Below are positions 50,379 to 59,058 of a DNA stretch of 64,000 nt, in pieces. The stretch is from contig NZ_CP107954.1 of the NCBI RefSeq assembly GCF_036067295.1, forward strand, positions 2,418,001-2,482,000, given 5' to 3'. The position numbers and the translations under genes are program-made. The notes beneath the pieces were generated by a model. The model made no database searches and was not told the DNA's origin. It saw only the letters and a list, made by a program, of their open reading frames with translations. The DNA is from Kribbella sp. NBC_00382 (lineage in GTDB: Bacteria; Actinomycetota; Actinomycetes; Propionibacteriales; Kribbellaceae). Each line of letters begins with the position of its first letter. Within the stretch, counting starts at the first letter, position 1.

Positions 50379-50780
50379 GCCATTTCCGGGGCGGTAGCCG
50401 AGATTCACCGCCATCCGGCGCAGTACGTCGACGGTCTGCAGGTACTCCGCGTCGACGATCCCGTTGGTGATCCGCCGGCGCTGCGCCCCGACCTTCTCGC
50501 TCAGCTGCGCATGCGCGGCCACTCCGGCCGGCGTCAGCCCGTCGTCGTCGAGCCAGCCGCGCTCGGTCAGCGGACCTGTCAACGATGCCAGCTCGGCCGC
50601 ATCGCCGGACAGGAACGGCGCCAGCGCGACCGCAACCGGCGCCTCTCCCTGGACCGCGTTCAGGATCTGCCACTGCCGCCGGCTCAGACCGTCCGCCGCG
50701 AGCACCTGCTCGAAGGACAGCTCGAGCAGCCGGTCCACTTCCTTCAGCCACCATCCGATAGGCTTATTGTCATCTGACAT
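50367..50780 (-). CDS. MarR-like regulator (minus-strand member of a divergent pair)
   Basis: About 137 residues from ATG 50780 (upstream ATGs at 50786 and 50798 add only six residues). It starts with MSDDNKPIGWWLKEVDRLLE and continues with LSRRQWQILNAV and a wing region around GWLDDDGLTPAG. The fold fits a MarR-type winged helix. It is divergent from a second MarR gene across a perfect palindrome that includes its own start codons. Control of both genes is likely mutual. Confidence 0.85.
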   Translation of the reverse strand: MSDDNKPIGWWLKEVDRLLELSFEQVLAADGLSRRQWQILNAVQGEAPVAVALAPFLSGDAAELASLTGPLTERGWLDDDGLTPAGVAAHAQLSEKVGAQRRRITNGIVDAEYLQTVDVLRRMAVNLGYRPGNGSAA

Positions 50781-50790
50781 GTGCATGTCA
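50775..50790. promoter_or_regulatory. Palindromic MarR operator
   Basis: TGACATGTGCATGTCA has perfect 7-bp arms (TGACATG/CATGTCA) around TG. It lies between two divergent MarR-family genes and overlaps the start codons of the minus-strand one, so repressor binding would block both. Confidence 0.8.
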
Positions 50791-50814
50791 ATGAGCATAT
50801 ATCTTGGAGGGCTG

Positions 50815-51246
50815 ATGGTCGACCCCGTTGCCGAGGTCGAGGCGGCGATGGTGACGATCCGGCGGCGCCAGGCGAAGAAGCTGTTCGCCCGCGCGGCCGG
50901 GGTCGCCGACGACTCCGGTCAGCAGGTGATCGACGCGATCGAGGCGGCGGGCGCCGAACCGCTGGGCGTGAACGGCATCGCCGAGGCGCTCGGCGTCGAC
51001 CAGCCGCGCGCGAGCAAGCTGGTCGCCGCCGCGGTCAGCGCAGGCCTGGTACGCCGGGAAGCAGATCAACTGGACGGTCGGCGAACCAACCTCGTCCTCA
51101 CCCAGGCCGGCCACGACCGCCTGGCCGCCGTCCACACCTATCGCCGAACCCGCTTCGCCGAGGCGATGACCGATTGGCCGGAGGCCGACAAGGAAACCTT
51201 CGCTGTCCTCCTCACCCGCTTCGTCTCCGCCCTCAACCGCCCGTAG
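50815..51246 (+). CDS. MarR-family regulator (plus-strand member)
   Basis: 143 residues. GGAGG lies just before ATG 50815. The DNA-binding part is NGIAEALGVDQPRASKLVAAAVSAGLVRREADQLDGRRTNL, split here as helix NGIAEALGVDQPRASKLVAA and wing RREADQLDGRRTNLVLT. A coiled C-terminal dimer helix ends in LLTRFVSALNRP. It differs clearly from its divergent neighbour, so the two probably arose independently rather than by recent duplication. Confidence 0.9.
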   Translation: MVDPVAEVEAAMVTIRRRQAKKLFARAAGVADDSGQQVIDAIEAAGAEPLGVNGIAEALGVDQPRASKLVAAAVSAGLVRREADQLDGRRTNLVLTQAGHDRLAAVHTYRRTRFAEAMTDWPEADKETFAVLLTRFVSALNRP

Positions 51247-52249
51247 CGACGTACACCGCAAACGGAGCGTCCGGGTGGACACCAATCCGACCCTCGACCA
51301 ATCCATCGCTCTGGATCTCGCCGACGTACTTCATCCCCAGCCGCTCCATCACCGCGCGGGACGCTGTGTTAATGCGCTCGGTGAAAGAGATCACCGACCG
51401 AGCGCCCAGCACACCGAAGGCGTACTCGAGCGCTCCTCGACCAAGCTCGGTCGCAAACCCCTGCCCGCGAGCCGAGCCCAGCAAGGCCCACCCAAGCTCA
51501 AGCCGATCAGTTATCCACAGAGCATCGTCATCAAGGAGCGTCGCGATCTTTGCGGTGACCTCCGCGGTCGGGTCCATCCGTTCCATCCCGCCGCGTCCGA
51601 CCAGTGAGCCGGTGGACCGCTCGTAGGCCATCCACTTGCTGACGCCGTTGGTCTCCCACCGTGACTGGAACCCGGCGGCCCGGCGTACCGACTCCTCGGC
51701 GGACCAGGTCTCGTCGTACCACTCCGCAACCCACGGATCGCCGTGCAGCCGCTCCAGGTCCGCCGCATGTCCGGGCAGGACCTGATCCGGTCCCGTGATC
51801 GGGACCAACATCAGGCGCTCCGTCAAATGAGTCCGGACGGCGTACGCGACGATGTCCCGCAACCGCCGATCCCCGTCGGTCCGATTGACCATCAGCAACT
51901 CCAGGTCAGCCGGCCCGACCCAGGCGCCAGCGTCGTGCTTCCCGAATTCCTCACGCGGCCGCGTGAGGTCCCCGTCAACAGCGACGAGGTAGTCGATCTC
52001 CCGCCGCACCCGCCCCTCGTACTCCCACTCCCAGTCGGTGACGGCCGCCACGATCTCCCGTACCCGCCACCCCGTCTCCTCCTCGACCTCCCGAGCCAGC
52101 GCCTGCTCCGGCGTCTCCCCGTCCTCCAGATGCCCACCCACGACATCCCAGATCCCCGGCAACAACCGCCGCTGCGCAGTACGCCGATGCACGTACACCC
52201 GCCCCTGCTCATCCCGGATCAACGCCCCAACACAGTCCACTGCCCGCAT
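51233..52249 (-). CDS. NUDIX-GNAT fusion protein
   Basis: About 338 residues from ATG 52249, where the NUDIX domain begins. The Nudix box is GGHLEDGETPEQALAREVEEETG (GX5EX7REUXEEXGU fully met). From about residue 150 a GNAT domain follows, with LMLVPITGPDQVL, RGQGFATELGRGALEYAFG (acetyl-CoA loop) and INTASRAVMERLGMKYVGE. A single protein that could both hydrolyse a nucleoside diphosphate-X compound and acetylate its product, or be two moonlighting domains. It is convergent with the MarR gene upstream in the window. Confidence 0.92.
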   Translation of the reverse strand: MRAVDCVGALIRDEQGRVYVHRRTAQRRLLPGIWDVVGGHLEDGETPEQALAREVEEETGWRVREIVAAVTDWEWEYEGRVRREIDYLVAVDGDLTRPREEFGKHDAGAWVGPADLELLMVNRTDGDRRLRDIVAYAVRTHLTERLMLVPITGPDQVLPGHAADLERLHGDPWVAEWYDETWSAEESVRRAAGFQSRWETNGVSKWMAYERSTGSLVGRGGMERMDPTAEVTAKIATLLDDDALWITDRLELGWALLGSARGQGFATELGRGALEYAFGVLGARSVISFTERINTASRAVMERLGMKYVGEIQSDGLVEGRIGVHPDAPFAVYVATGG

Positions 52250-52291
52250 GCCCACGGACCCTAGACCTGAGGCGCTGGCAGAGTGGACGGC

Positions 52292-53167
52292 ATGCGTGCG
52301 GACCGGGCAATTCTGTTCAAGCTGGCAACCAACGAACGACTCGAGCAACTAGTGAAGGGCATCCCCGGCGGCGAGGAGAACGCCTGGCGAGCGGCCTCCC
52401 GGTACGTCGCCGGCCGAACTCGCGACGAGGCACTCCAAGTCGCCGCAGCCCAGGTAGCCAAGGGCCACGGCATCAGCGTCGACCTGTTCGGCGAGATGTC
52501 CACCGACCCGGCAGATGCCGCCCATGTAGTCGACGAGTACCTAGAGCTGGCCAAGCTCCTCCCCGAGCCACCCGCCGACGTCTGGCTGTCGCTGGACCTG
52601 TCGCACCTCGCACTAGACGTGGACCCCGCCACTGCCGCCGACCACGTCGCCACGATCGCCGAAGCCCTCCCACCGGGCCGCCTGCTCCAGATCGGCGCCG
52701 AGGACACCGCCCGAACCGACAAGATCCTCCACTGCGTCCTAGACGTGGCTAGCCGCGGCCTGGCGGACCGCATCGGCGCCACCGTCCAGGCGAACCTGCA
52801 GCGTTCCCCCGACGACATCGACGCGCTGACAGCGGCCGGAGTACAGATCCGCCTAGTCAAAGGCGCGTACGTCGAGCCAACCGGTGCCTACCCGTACGGC
52901 GAGCAGACAGACATCGCGTACCTCCGCCTGGCCCACCAATTGGCAGCCAGCAAAGCCCGCTGGTCCCTAGCAACCCACGACGGCCGCCTACGCGAGGCAG
53001 TACTGCTCTCAGCCGGCCCTGTCCCCGTCGAGCAACTACTAGGCATCCGCCCCGAAGTACTGGACGACCTACACACCCGAGACCTCCCCACCCGCGTCTA
53101 CATCCCCTACGGCCCATCCTGGTTCCGCTACTGGCTCCGCCGCCTAGCAGAGTCCCGCGGCGCCTAG
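52292..53167 (+). CDS. Proline dehydrogenase-like protein
   Basis: 291 residues from ATG 52292. The FAD barrel pattern is that of PutA/ProDH: LVKGAYVEPTGAYPYG (the Lys-Gly-Ala motif), a TVQANLQRSPDDID strand and the typical ending TRVYIPYGPSWFRYWLRRLAE. It would oxidise proline or a related imino acid in the cytoplasm. Short versions like this often act alone in actinobacteria. Its last bases overlap the convergent propeller gene by four (CTAG). Confidence 0.88.
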   Translation: MRADRAILFKLATNERLEQLVKGIPGGEENAWRAASRYVAGRTRDEALQVAAAQVAKGHGISVDLFGEMSTDPADAAHVVDEYLELAKLLPEPPADVWLSLDLSHLALDVDPATAADHVATIAEALPPGRLLQIGAEDTARTDKILHCVLDVASRGLADRIGATVQANLQRSPDDIDALTAAGVQIRLVKGAYVEPTGAYPYGEQTDIAYLRLAHQLAASKARWSLATHDGRLREAVLLSAGPVPVEQLLGIRPEVLDDLHTRDLPTRVYIPYGPSWFRYWLRRLAESRGA

Positions 53168-54105
53168 GCAACTCCCCAGTCGATGAACCGCGGTGCCTCC
53201 GGCAGCGACAGGATGCGTCGCGGGCGGCCATGCCCGTTGGCCGGCATCTTCATCAGGGAGAACTTGCCGTGGTCCTCGAGCCGGTAGGCGATCCAGCAGC
53301 CGTCCGGTGAGTAGGAGCCGGTCAACGCATTGACCTCGCCACCGCTGTAGTTGGTGAGCATCCGCAACCCGGACCCGTCCGGCCGGATGGTCGCGACGTT
53401 CGCCGACGTCCCGGCGGGCTGATGGTCGGCATTGGCGATGATCGCGATCCGCGAGCTGTCCGGAGCCCAGTCGTGCTTGACCCCCACATCCAGCGAGTAC
53501 GGCGTCAGCTGGCGCAGCCTGCTCCCGTCGACCCGGATCGAGAACAGGGCCTGCTCTTTCGAGGGCACCCTGGTCCGGACGAAGGTGATGAACCGGCCGT
53601 CCGGCGAGACGTTGGCATCGGTGTCGTACCCGACCCCCGGGAACGGGTTGTGCGTCAGCGTCCGCCGCCCGCTGCCGTCGGTCCGGAAGATGTCGATATT
53701 GCCGGACTCGGAGTCGAACACGATGTGCCGACCGTCAGCCGTGAACGCCGGATTGCCCTGGAACCCGGTCGGCGTCAGATCCCGCAGCCCGGACCCATCG
53801 CGGTTGATCAGGAAAACCCCCGCATGGCTCTCGCCCCCGAACTCGAACACGATCCGGCGGCCATCCGGCGACCAGTCCGGGTGAGCCGCGTCCCCATCAA
53901 CGTGAGTGATCTGCCGTACGCCGCTGCCGTCCGCGCGGACAGTGAAGAGCTGGAGACCGGAGCTGGTCTGCGCCGCGTAGGCGAGCCGGCCGTTCCTGCC
54001 AGGCCCGGTCGCCTGCGCCACTGCCGGCACGGAGAGCCCGGCGAATGCCGCCAGTGGGATCAAGGTCAAGCGGCCGACCTCGCGGCGGGTCAGTTCGGTG
54101 TTCAT
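53164..54105 (-). CDS. Secreted TolB-like beta-propeller protein
   Basis: 313 residues with a likely Tat signal (TRREVGRLTLIPLAAFAGLS, cleavage near residue 32). At least five WD40/PD40 repeats follow, each with a SPDGRRIVFEF or SPDGRFITFV pattern and DGSGLRDLT or DGSGVRQIT loops. Such propellers occur in secreted proteins that bind protein or sugar ligands. No catalytic domain is attached. It ends convergently with the proline-dehydrogenase-like gene. Confidence 0.85.
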   Translation of the reverse strand: MNTELTRREVGRLTLIPLAAFAGLSVPAVAQATGPGRNGRLAYAAQTSSGLQLFTVRADGSGVRQITHVDGDAAHPDWSPDGRRIVFEFGGESHAGVFLINRDGSGLRDLTPTGFQGNPAFTADGRHIVFDSESGNIDIFRTDGSGRRTLTHNPFPGVGYDTDANVSPDGRFITFVRTRVPSKEQALFSIRVDGSRLRQLTPYSLDVGVKHDWAPDSSRIAIIANADHQPAGTSANVATIRPDGSGLRMLTNYSGGEVNALTGSYSPDGCWIAYRLEDHGKFSLMKMPANGHGRPRRILSLPEAPRFIDWGVA

Positions 54106-54200
54106 GAATTCCCCCTTCGATTCCTCGAAGTGTCAGCGCCCCACGACCTCGCCCACACTCCCTACTTCTCGGGATGCCGCCCGGGTGTCACGATGGCCGC

Positions 54201-55214
54201 ATGGGGGCTACCGTTCGCGCTGCCCGGCAACTGATCGCAGACACTGCGACGCTGCCCGGCACCCCGTTCGCCGAAGAGGTGATGCGGGCGGTGAACGGCG
54301 CGGTCGGGTTCGACGGCTACTACCTGTTCGCCGTCGATCCGATCACCCAGCTGCGCTGCACGATGTATGCCGAGAACGGCCTGCAGGTCGCGACCCGGCG
54401 GCTGATCCTGAACGAGACGGTCGAGCAGGACTTCAACCGCTACACCGAGTTGATCAGGCGGCCCGGCCATGTCGGCGTACTCGCCTTCCGCGCGGCTCCG
54501 GAGCCCCGCAGCCCGCGACTGCACGAGATACTCCGCCCGCAGGGGTTCAGGTCAGAGCTCCGGCTCGTCCTGGTCGACGGTGGCCGGTACTGGGGTGCGC
54601 TGTCCCTGTTCCGCGACGAGCGCCGCCACCCGTTCACCGACGTCGACGCTGAGGTAGCGGCCGACTTGGCAGGATCACTCTGTACTGCGGTGCGCCGCCA
54701 CCAGGTACGCCGTACTAGCGGAGAGCCGGTGCCCGCCGCGGCCGGGGTGGTCCTGGTCGGCCGAGACGGCGAATTCCTCTCCGTGAGCCCTGAAGCCAAG
54801 ACCTGGTTGGGGTATCTGAGGTCCGACGGCCTGAACTTCGACGACGTGACCCGGGTGGTGCACGAGGTGGCTCAAGCGGCTCGTGCCGGCCGACCGGACG
54901 CGCTGTGCCGGGTACGCACCCAGGACGGCCGATGGCTGGTGCTCAGCGGTAGCCGGTCTGCAGTGGCACCAGTAGAGGTCGCCGTCGTCATCCAGCCGGC
55001 CAATGTCCAGCAGGTGCTCCCGGCGTTCGCGGCCTGGTCCGGGCTGTCCCACCGTGAGTCCGAGGTTCTCGGCCTCGTCGCCGACGGCCTCGCCGCCAAG
55101 CAGATCGCCCGCAGGCTCGACCTGTCGGTCCTTACCGTGAACGATCACCTGCGCTCGACCTACCGCAAGACCGGAGTCACCGGCCGCGACGAGTTGCTCG
55201 CCCTGACGAGCTAG
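54201..55214 (+). CDS. LuxR-family transcriptional regulator with GAF-like sensor
   Basis: About 337 residues from ATG 54201. The N-terminal 200 residues resemble a GAF/PAS-like domain (FDGYYLFAVDPITQLRCTMY), and the C-terminus is a LuxR helix-turn-helix: LSHRESEVLGLVADGLAAKQIARRLDLSVLTVNDHLRSTY, in two parts here SHRESEVLGLVADGLAAKQ and DLSVLTVNDHLRSTYRKTG. The convergent MFS gene overlaps its stop by four bases. It could respond to an unknown small molecule. Confidence 0.88.
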   Translation: MGATVRAARQLIADTATLPGTPFAEEVMRAVNGAVGFDGYYLFAVDPITQLRCTMYAENGLQVATRRLILNETVEQDFNRYTELIRRPGHVGVLAFRAAPEPRSPRLHEILRPQGFRSELRLVLVDGGRYWGALSLFRDERRHPFTDVDAEVAADLAGSLCTAVRRHQVRRTSGEPVPAAAGVVLVGRDGEFLSVSPEAKTWLGYLRSDGLNFDDVTRVVHEVAQAARAGRPDALCRVRTQDGRWLVLSGSRSAVAPVEVAVVIQPANVQQVLPAFAAWSGLSHRESEVLGLVADGLAAKQIARRLDLSVLTVNDHLRSTYRKTGVTGRDELLALTS

Positions 55215-56659
55215 CTGCGGGGCATCTCGGTGACGCGGTTGGGCATGAACATGACGGCTACGACTAGCAGGACCGCGGCCGCGGCAGCGCCGTAGTACAC
55301 GTCGTGGATGGCGGGGGCGAGGACCGAGGCGGGTAGGTTCTCCAGGTTGTCGTGGCTGTCGCCGAGGCGGCTGGCGACCATGGCGTTCGCGACCGCGCCG
55401 AAGATGGCGACGCCGACCGCGCTGCCGACGGAGCGGGCGAACATGTTGGCGCCGGTCACCACGCCGCGGCTGGTCCACTCGACCGATGACTGCGCGGCGA
55501 CCACGCCCGGCGAGGCGGAGAAGCCGAGGCCGATACCGATCACGAAGCAGGCGAAGGCGAGGTAGACGACCGAGCTCGACGGCTTGACCGTGAGCAGCAG
55601 GCCCGAGCCGATCACGACGAAGACCGAGCCGATCGCCATCGTCCAGCGGAAGCCGATCCGCAGGTAGATCCGGCCGGCGAGCGACGCCGCGATCGGCCAG
55701 CCCAGCGTCATCGCCGCGAGCGCGAAGCCCGCCACCAGCGCCGACGTCCCGAGAACGCCTTGTGCATAAAGCGGTACGTAGGTCGACAGGCCGATCATCA
55801 GGACGCCGACCAGCAGAGCCGACGAGTTGGCGGAGTTCAGTACGCGCTGGCTGAGCACCCACAACGGCAGGATCGGCTCGGCCGCGCGGCGCTCGACGAA
55901 GCCGAAGGTCACCAGCAGCAGCACGGCGACGGCCAGGATCGCGATGCTGGTGAACGAGTCCCAGGACCACATCACCCCGCCCTCGAGCAGCCCGAGCAGC
56001 AGCAGCGAGCCGCCGACGGCGAGCAGGATCGTACCGGCGTAGTCGATCTGGTGGCGGGTGGTCCGGACGACGTTCTCCTTGAACCGGCGGTAGAACACCA
56101 CGCCGGCCGCGAGCCCGAGCGGAACGTTGACGAAGAAGATCCAGCGCCAGGAGATGTAGTCGGAGAAGACGCCACCGAGGGTGGGGCCGACGAACGAGGC
56201 GATGCCCCAGACACTGGCGATATAGCCCTGTACCTTCGCCCGCTCGGCGACCGAGTAGATGTCGCCGACGATCGTCATCGCGATCGGCTGGATCGCGCCG
56301 GCCCCGAGCCCCTGGATCAGCCGGAACGCGATCAGCGCCGGCATGCTCCAGGCGAACCCGCAGAGCACGGATCCGAGCACGAAGAGCAGGATGCCGAACA
56401 GCATCAGCGGTCTGCGGCCGCGCTGGTCGGCGAGCTTGCCGTAGATCGGTACCGAGACCGCCTGGGCCAGCAGGTAGATCGAGAACAGCCACGGGAACTG
56501 GGTGAACCCACCCAGGTCCTCGACCACCGACGGTACGGCCGTCGCCAGGATGGTCGCGTCGATCGCCACCAGCCCGACACTCAGCATCACGGCGAGCAGA
56601 ATCGGTCCCCGCTCCGACCGCAGCCCGACACTCGCCCGGTCGATCCGCTCAGTAGTCAT
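55211..56659 (-). CDS. MFS multidrug exporter (DHA2/EmrB-QacA-like)
   Basis: 482 residues and about fourteen membrane segments. It begins with AVMLSVGLVAIDATILATAVPSV and has GKLADQRGRRPLMLFG (the motif A loop) and a motif C-like GLGAGAIQPIAMTIVGDIY, both family hallmarks of drug/H+ antiporters. It is divergent from the NACHT gene across an inverted-repeat site at 56681-56699. Its role is export of an unidentified toxic compound. Confidence 0.92.
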   Translation of the reverse strand: MTTERIDRASVGLRSERGPILLAVMLSVGLVAIDATILATAVPSVVEDLGGFTQFPWLFSIYLLAQAVSVPIYGKLADQRGRRPLMLFGILLFVLGSVLCGFAWSMPALIAFRLIQGLGAGAIQPIAMTIVGDIYSVAERAKVQGYIASVWGIASFVGPTLGGVFSDYISWRWIFFVNVPLGLAAGVVFYRRFKENVVRTTRHQIDYAGTILLAVGGSLLLLGLLEGGVMWSWDSFTSIAILAVAVLLLVTFGFVERRAAEPILPLWVLSQRVLNSANSSALLVGVLMIGLSTYVPLYAQGVLGTSALVAGFALAAMTLGWPIAASLAGRIYLRIGFRWTMAIGSVFVVIGSGLLLTVKPSSSVVYLAFACFVIGIGLGFSASPGVVAAQSSVEWTSRGVVTGANMFARSVGSAVGVAIFGAVANAMVASRLGDSHDNLENLPASVLAPAIHDVYYGAAAAAVLLVVAVMFMPNRVTEMPRS

Positions 56660-56680
56660 AACAGCTACACAACTTACGTG

Positions 56681-56699
56681 ACGGGATACCGATTCCCGT
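56681..56699. promoter_or_regulatory. Inverted repeat upstream of the MFS gene
   Basis: ACGGGA (56681-56686) and TCCCGT (56694-56699) flank seven bases. The site is 22 bases upstream of the MFS start and could be an operator for an unseen regulator, possibly TetR or MarR-like. Confidence 0.45.
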
Positions 56700-56775
56700 A
56701 GGTGATGGCCAATAGCTGGACGCTCCGGTACTGGAGGCGGTGGGGCTGCCGCGTGGGTACTCTCCGTGGGTGAGG

Positions 56776-59058
56776 ATGCACGGGCTGGTCCGGGTGGTCG
56801 TGCTGGTGGTGACGATCTCGCTGACGCTGGTGTTGCTGCCGATCGCGATCAACGTCGGCACCGGCGGGACCGCCCCACGGTTCCTCGAGCCGTACGTCGG
56901 CTGGACCTGGCCCGCGATCGGGGTGCTCTGGCTCGTCGCGATCGCCACCGGACTCGCGCAGTACCGGAGCCGGCGCACCGTCGGGCTCTCGGCCCGCTCA
57001 GCAGACCAGCCGCGCAACCGCCCCAACGCCCTCGCCCGTGTCGACCGCTACCTCGCCGACCGGTTTGCCGGCTCGCTGGCCTCGCAGACCCGCCTCGCCC
57101 TGGCGCTCGACATCAGCCCGGAGGCGGTGATCCGCCCGTACGACCTGCTCGTCCAGCCGCTCAACAGCAGCATTACCGAGGTCCGCGAGGACGCAGACAT
57201 CGCTGCGGCCTTCGACGACCTCCAGGACTCCATGCTCATCCTCGGAGCCCCTGGCGCCGGCAAGACCACCCTGCTCCGAGAGCTGGCCCGCACCCTCGCC
57301 TCCGAAGCGCACACCAACCCGAACAGCCCGATCCCGGTAGTAGTCGACCTCGCCAGCTGGAACGCCACTACTGCGCGCGAGGAGGGCGACGACCCCGGCG
57401 ACAGCTCTCTCCTGGCCGGCTTCGTCCGCTGGCTTCTCGCCGAGCTCAACACCCGGTACCAGATCCCTGCCGCAGTAGGCCGGGTCTGGCTCACCAAGGG
57501 ACGCCTCGCTCTACTACTGGACGGCCTGGACGAGGTAGCCCTTGCCCACCAGGAGAAGCTCGCTCCGGTACTGGCCGAGCTGGGCCAGCGCTACCTGATC
57601 GGCCAGGTGGCCGTGACCTGCCGCATCCAGGAGTACGAGGCACTCCAGCACAAGCTCAAGCTGTACGGCGCGGTCCGCATCCGCCCGCTCAGCCGCGAGC
57701 AGGTACTCGACTACTTCGCCTCCGGTGGCGAAGAGTTGGCCGGTGCATTGGCAGCGATGGAGCGAGACGACGACCTGTGGGACCTGGTCAACTCCCCGCT
57801 GATGCTGAACGTCATGGCCCTCGCCTACCAGGGCAGGGACGCGCGTGACATCGCAGGCGGAGTGCTGGCCGACCACCGGCGAGAGCTGTTCGACACCTTC
57901 ATCTCCGAGGTCCTGGCCCGCTACCGGCCGAGCAGCTCACACTTCGAGTCCCGTGCCGCGGTCCGGTCGCTCTGGTGCCTCGCATGGTGGACGCGTACCA
58001 GGGCCGGCGACCGTATCGAAGTACCGCGCCGCCTCACACCCAACGGCTGGTACGGCCTGGTCCTCCCCGCCGTCGGCTACCTGGCCCACATGATCTGCCT
58101 GCCGGGCCTCTTCGCCGGTCTGGCCGCAGGAGCCGCAGCGGGCGCCACTGCCCTGTACGGCGGATCGGCCGGGCTCGCTGTCTGCGTAGCCGCGCTGGTG
58201 ATGGTCCAGGTGCGCCCACAGACCTGGTGGATCCTCCAGGAAGGCCGCAACCAGCCGAGACACCAACTGCTGGCGGTGATGATCTGTATCGGCATGATCG
58301 CCGGGCTGGTGTCGGTCCTCGCCGTCACGGCTCTCGCCGAGCGGTTGCCGCCCTGGCTCGGCCTTGCGTTCCAGGGAGTGGTGGTCTGGGCGTCCTACGG
58401 CCTGGAGTACATCCTTTCCGGCAACAACCGGCGCCGGCTCCTGCTCACCGTCCGGCTGGTCGGCGTGACCGTGGCGAGCGCGGTCCTCTTCGCCGCAGTC
58501 GACGACCGCGCGGATTTCGTCGCCGGCTGCGCGATCGGCCTGATAGTTGCCCAGGGCATCCGGTTGGTGAAGGCGCTGCCGATGGACCACCTGGTCTACC
58601 CGCACAGCAAGGGGGAACACCAGGACGGCCCCGGCGTTCGCTGGCGGATGGGCAAGTGGACCCTTGGTGGCGCACTGGCCGGCCTGCTGATCGCGGTGGC
58701 TCTGGGAGCGACGCTGTGGTGGACCACTGGTCCCGAGGCGGTGTTGGGCATCGCGGCAGGCACCGTCGCGTCCAAGGCCTGGCGCCGACGGGCGCCCTTC
58801 TTTGCCGGGCCCCTGTCGCGGGGTCTGCACGGCCTCCTGCTTCGGTGGAGCGGCTACCTGCCGTGGCGACGCGCTGCCTTCCTCCGGTACGCCGCCGAGC
58901 GCTACGTCCTCACCAAGACCGGCCGCGGCGAGTACGCCTTCATCCACCTACTAGTGCGCGACCACCTGGCCGAGTGCGACCCAGACGCCTTGGCCGCCAA
59001 GGTAGATCAACGGATAGCTGCCAGAGCCGACCGCAGCAACCTAACGCGCACCCGCTAG
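56776..59058 (+). CDS. Membrane-anchored NACHT-family NTPase
   Basis: About 760 residues from ATG 56776; GTG starts at 56740 and 56770 add a few residues. Two membrane segments lie in the first 63 residues. The NACHT core follows: Walker A GAPGAGKTT (157-165), Walker B LALLLDGLDEV (near 249-253), and a VAVTCRIQEYEAL sensor-1 region with Arg. A further six or so membrane segments span roughly residues 420-660. The end has the family's FIHLLVRDHLAECD motif. NACHT proteins relate to NLR immune receptors, and bacterial ones can defend against phages. No fused effector domain is recognisable. Confidence 0.88.
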   Translation: MHGLVRVVVLVVTISLTLVLLPIAINVGTGGTAPRFLEPYVGWTWPAIGVLWLVAIATGLAQYRSRRTVGLSARSADQPRNRPNALARVDRYLADRFAGSLASQTRLALALDISPEAVIRPYDLLVQPLNSSITEVREDADIAAAFDDLQDSMLILGAPGAGKTTLLRELARTLASEAHTNPNSPIPVVVDLASWNATTAREEGDDPGDSSLLAGFVRWLLAELNTRYQIPAAVGRVWLTKGRLALLLDGLDEVALAHQEKLAPVLAELGQRYLIGQVAVTCRIQEYEALQHKLKLYGAVRIRPLSREQVLDYFASGGEELAGALAAMERDDDLWDLVNSPLMLNVMALAYQGRDARDIAGGVLADHRRELFDTFISEVLARYRPSSSHFESRAAVRSLWCLAWWTRTRAGDRIEVPRRLTPNGWYGLVLPAVGYLAHMICLPGLFAGLAAGAAAGATALYGGSAGLAVCVAALVMVQVRPQTWWILQEGRNQPRHQLLAVMICIGMIAGLVSVLAVTALAERLPPWLGLAFQGVVVWASYGLEYILSGNNRRRLLLTVRLVGVTVASAVLFAAVDDRADFVAGCAIGLIVAQGIRLVKALPMDHLVYPHSKGEHQDGPGVRWRMGKWTLGGALAGLLIAVALGATLWWTTGPEAVLGIAAGTVASKAWRRRAPFFAGPLSRGLHGLLLRWSGYLPWRRAAFLRYAAERYVLTKTGRGEYAFIHLLVRDHLAECDPDALAAKVDQRIAARADRSNLTRTR

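Noticed and set aside
54675..56492. Long minus-strand open frame across the LuxR and MFS genes
   Set aside because: It is an alternative frame of the MFS gene with Arg/Ala-rich low-complexity sequence, and the overlapping MFS protein has clear membrane motifs.
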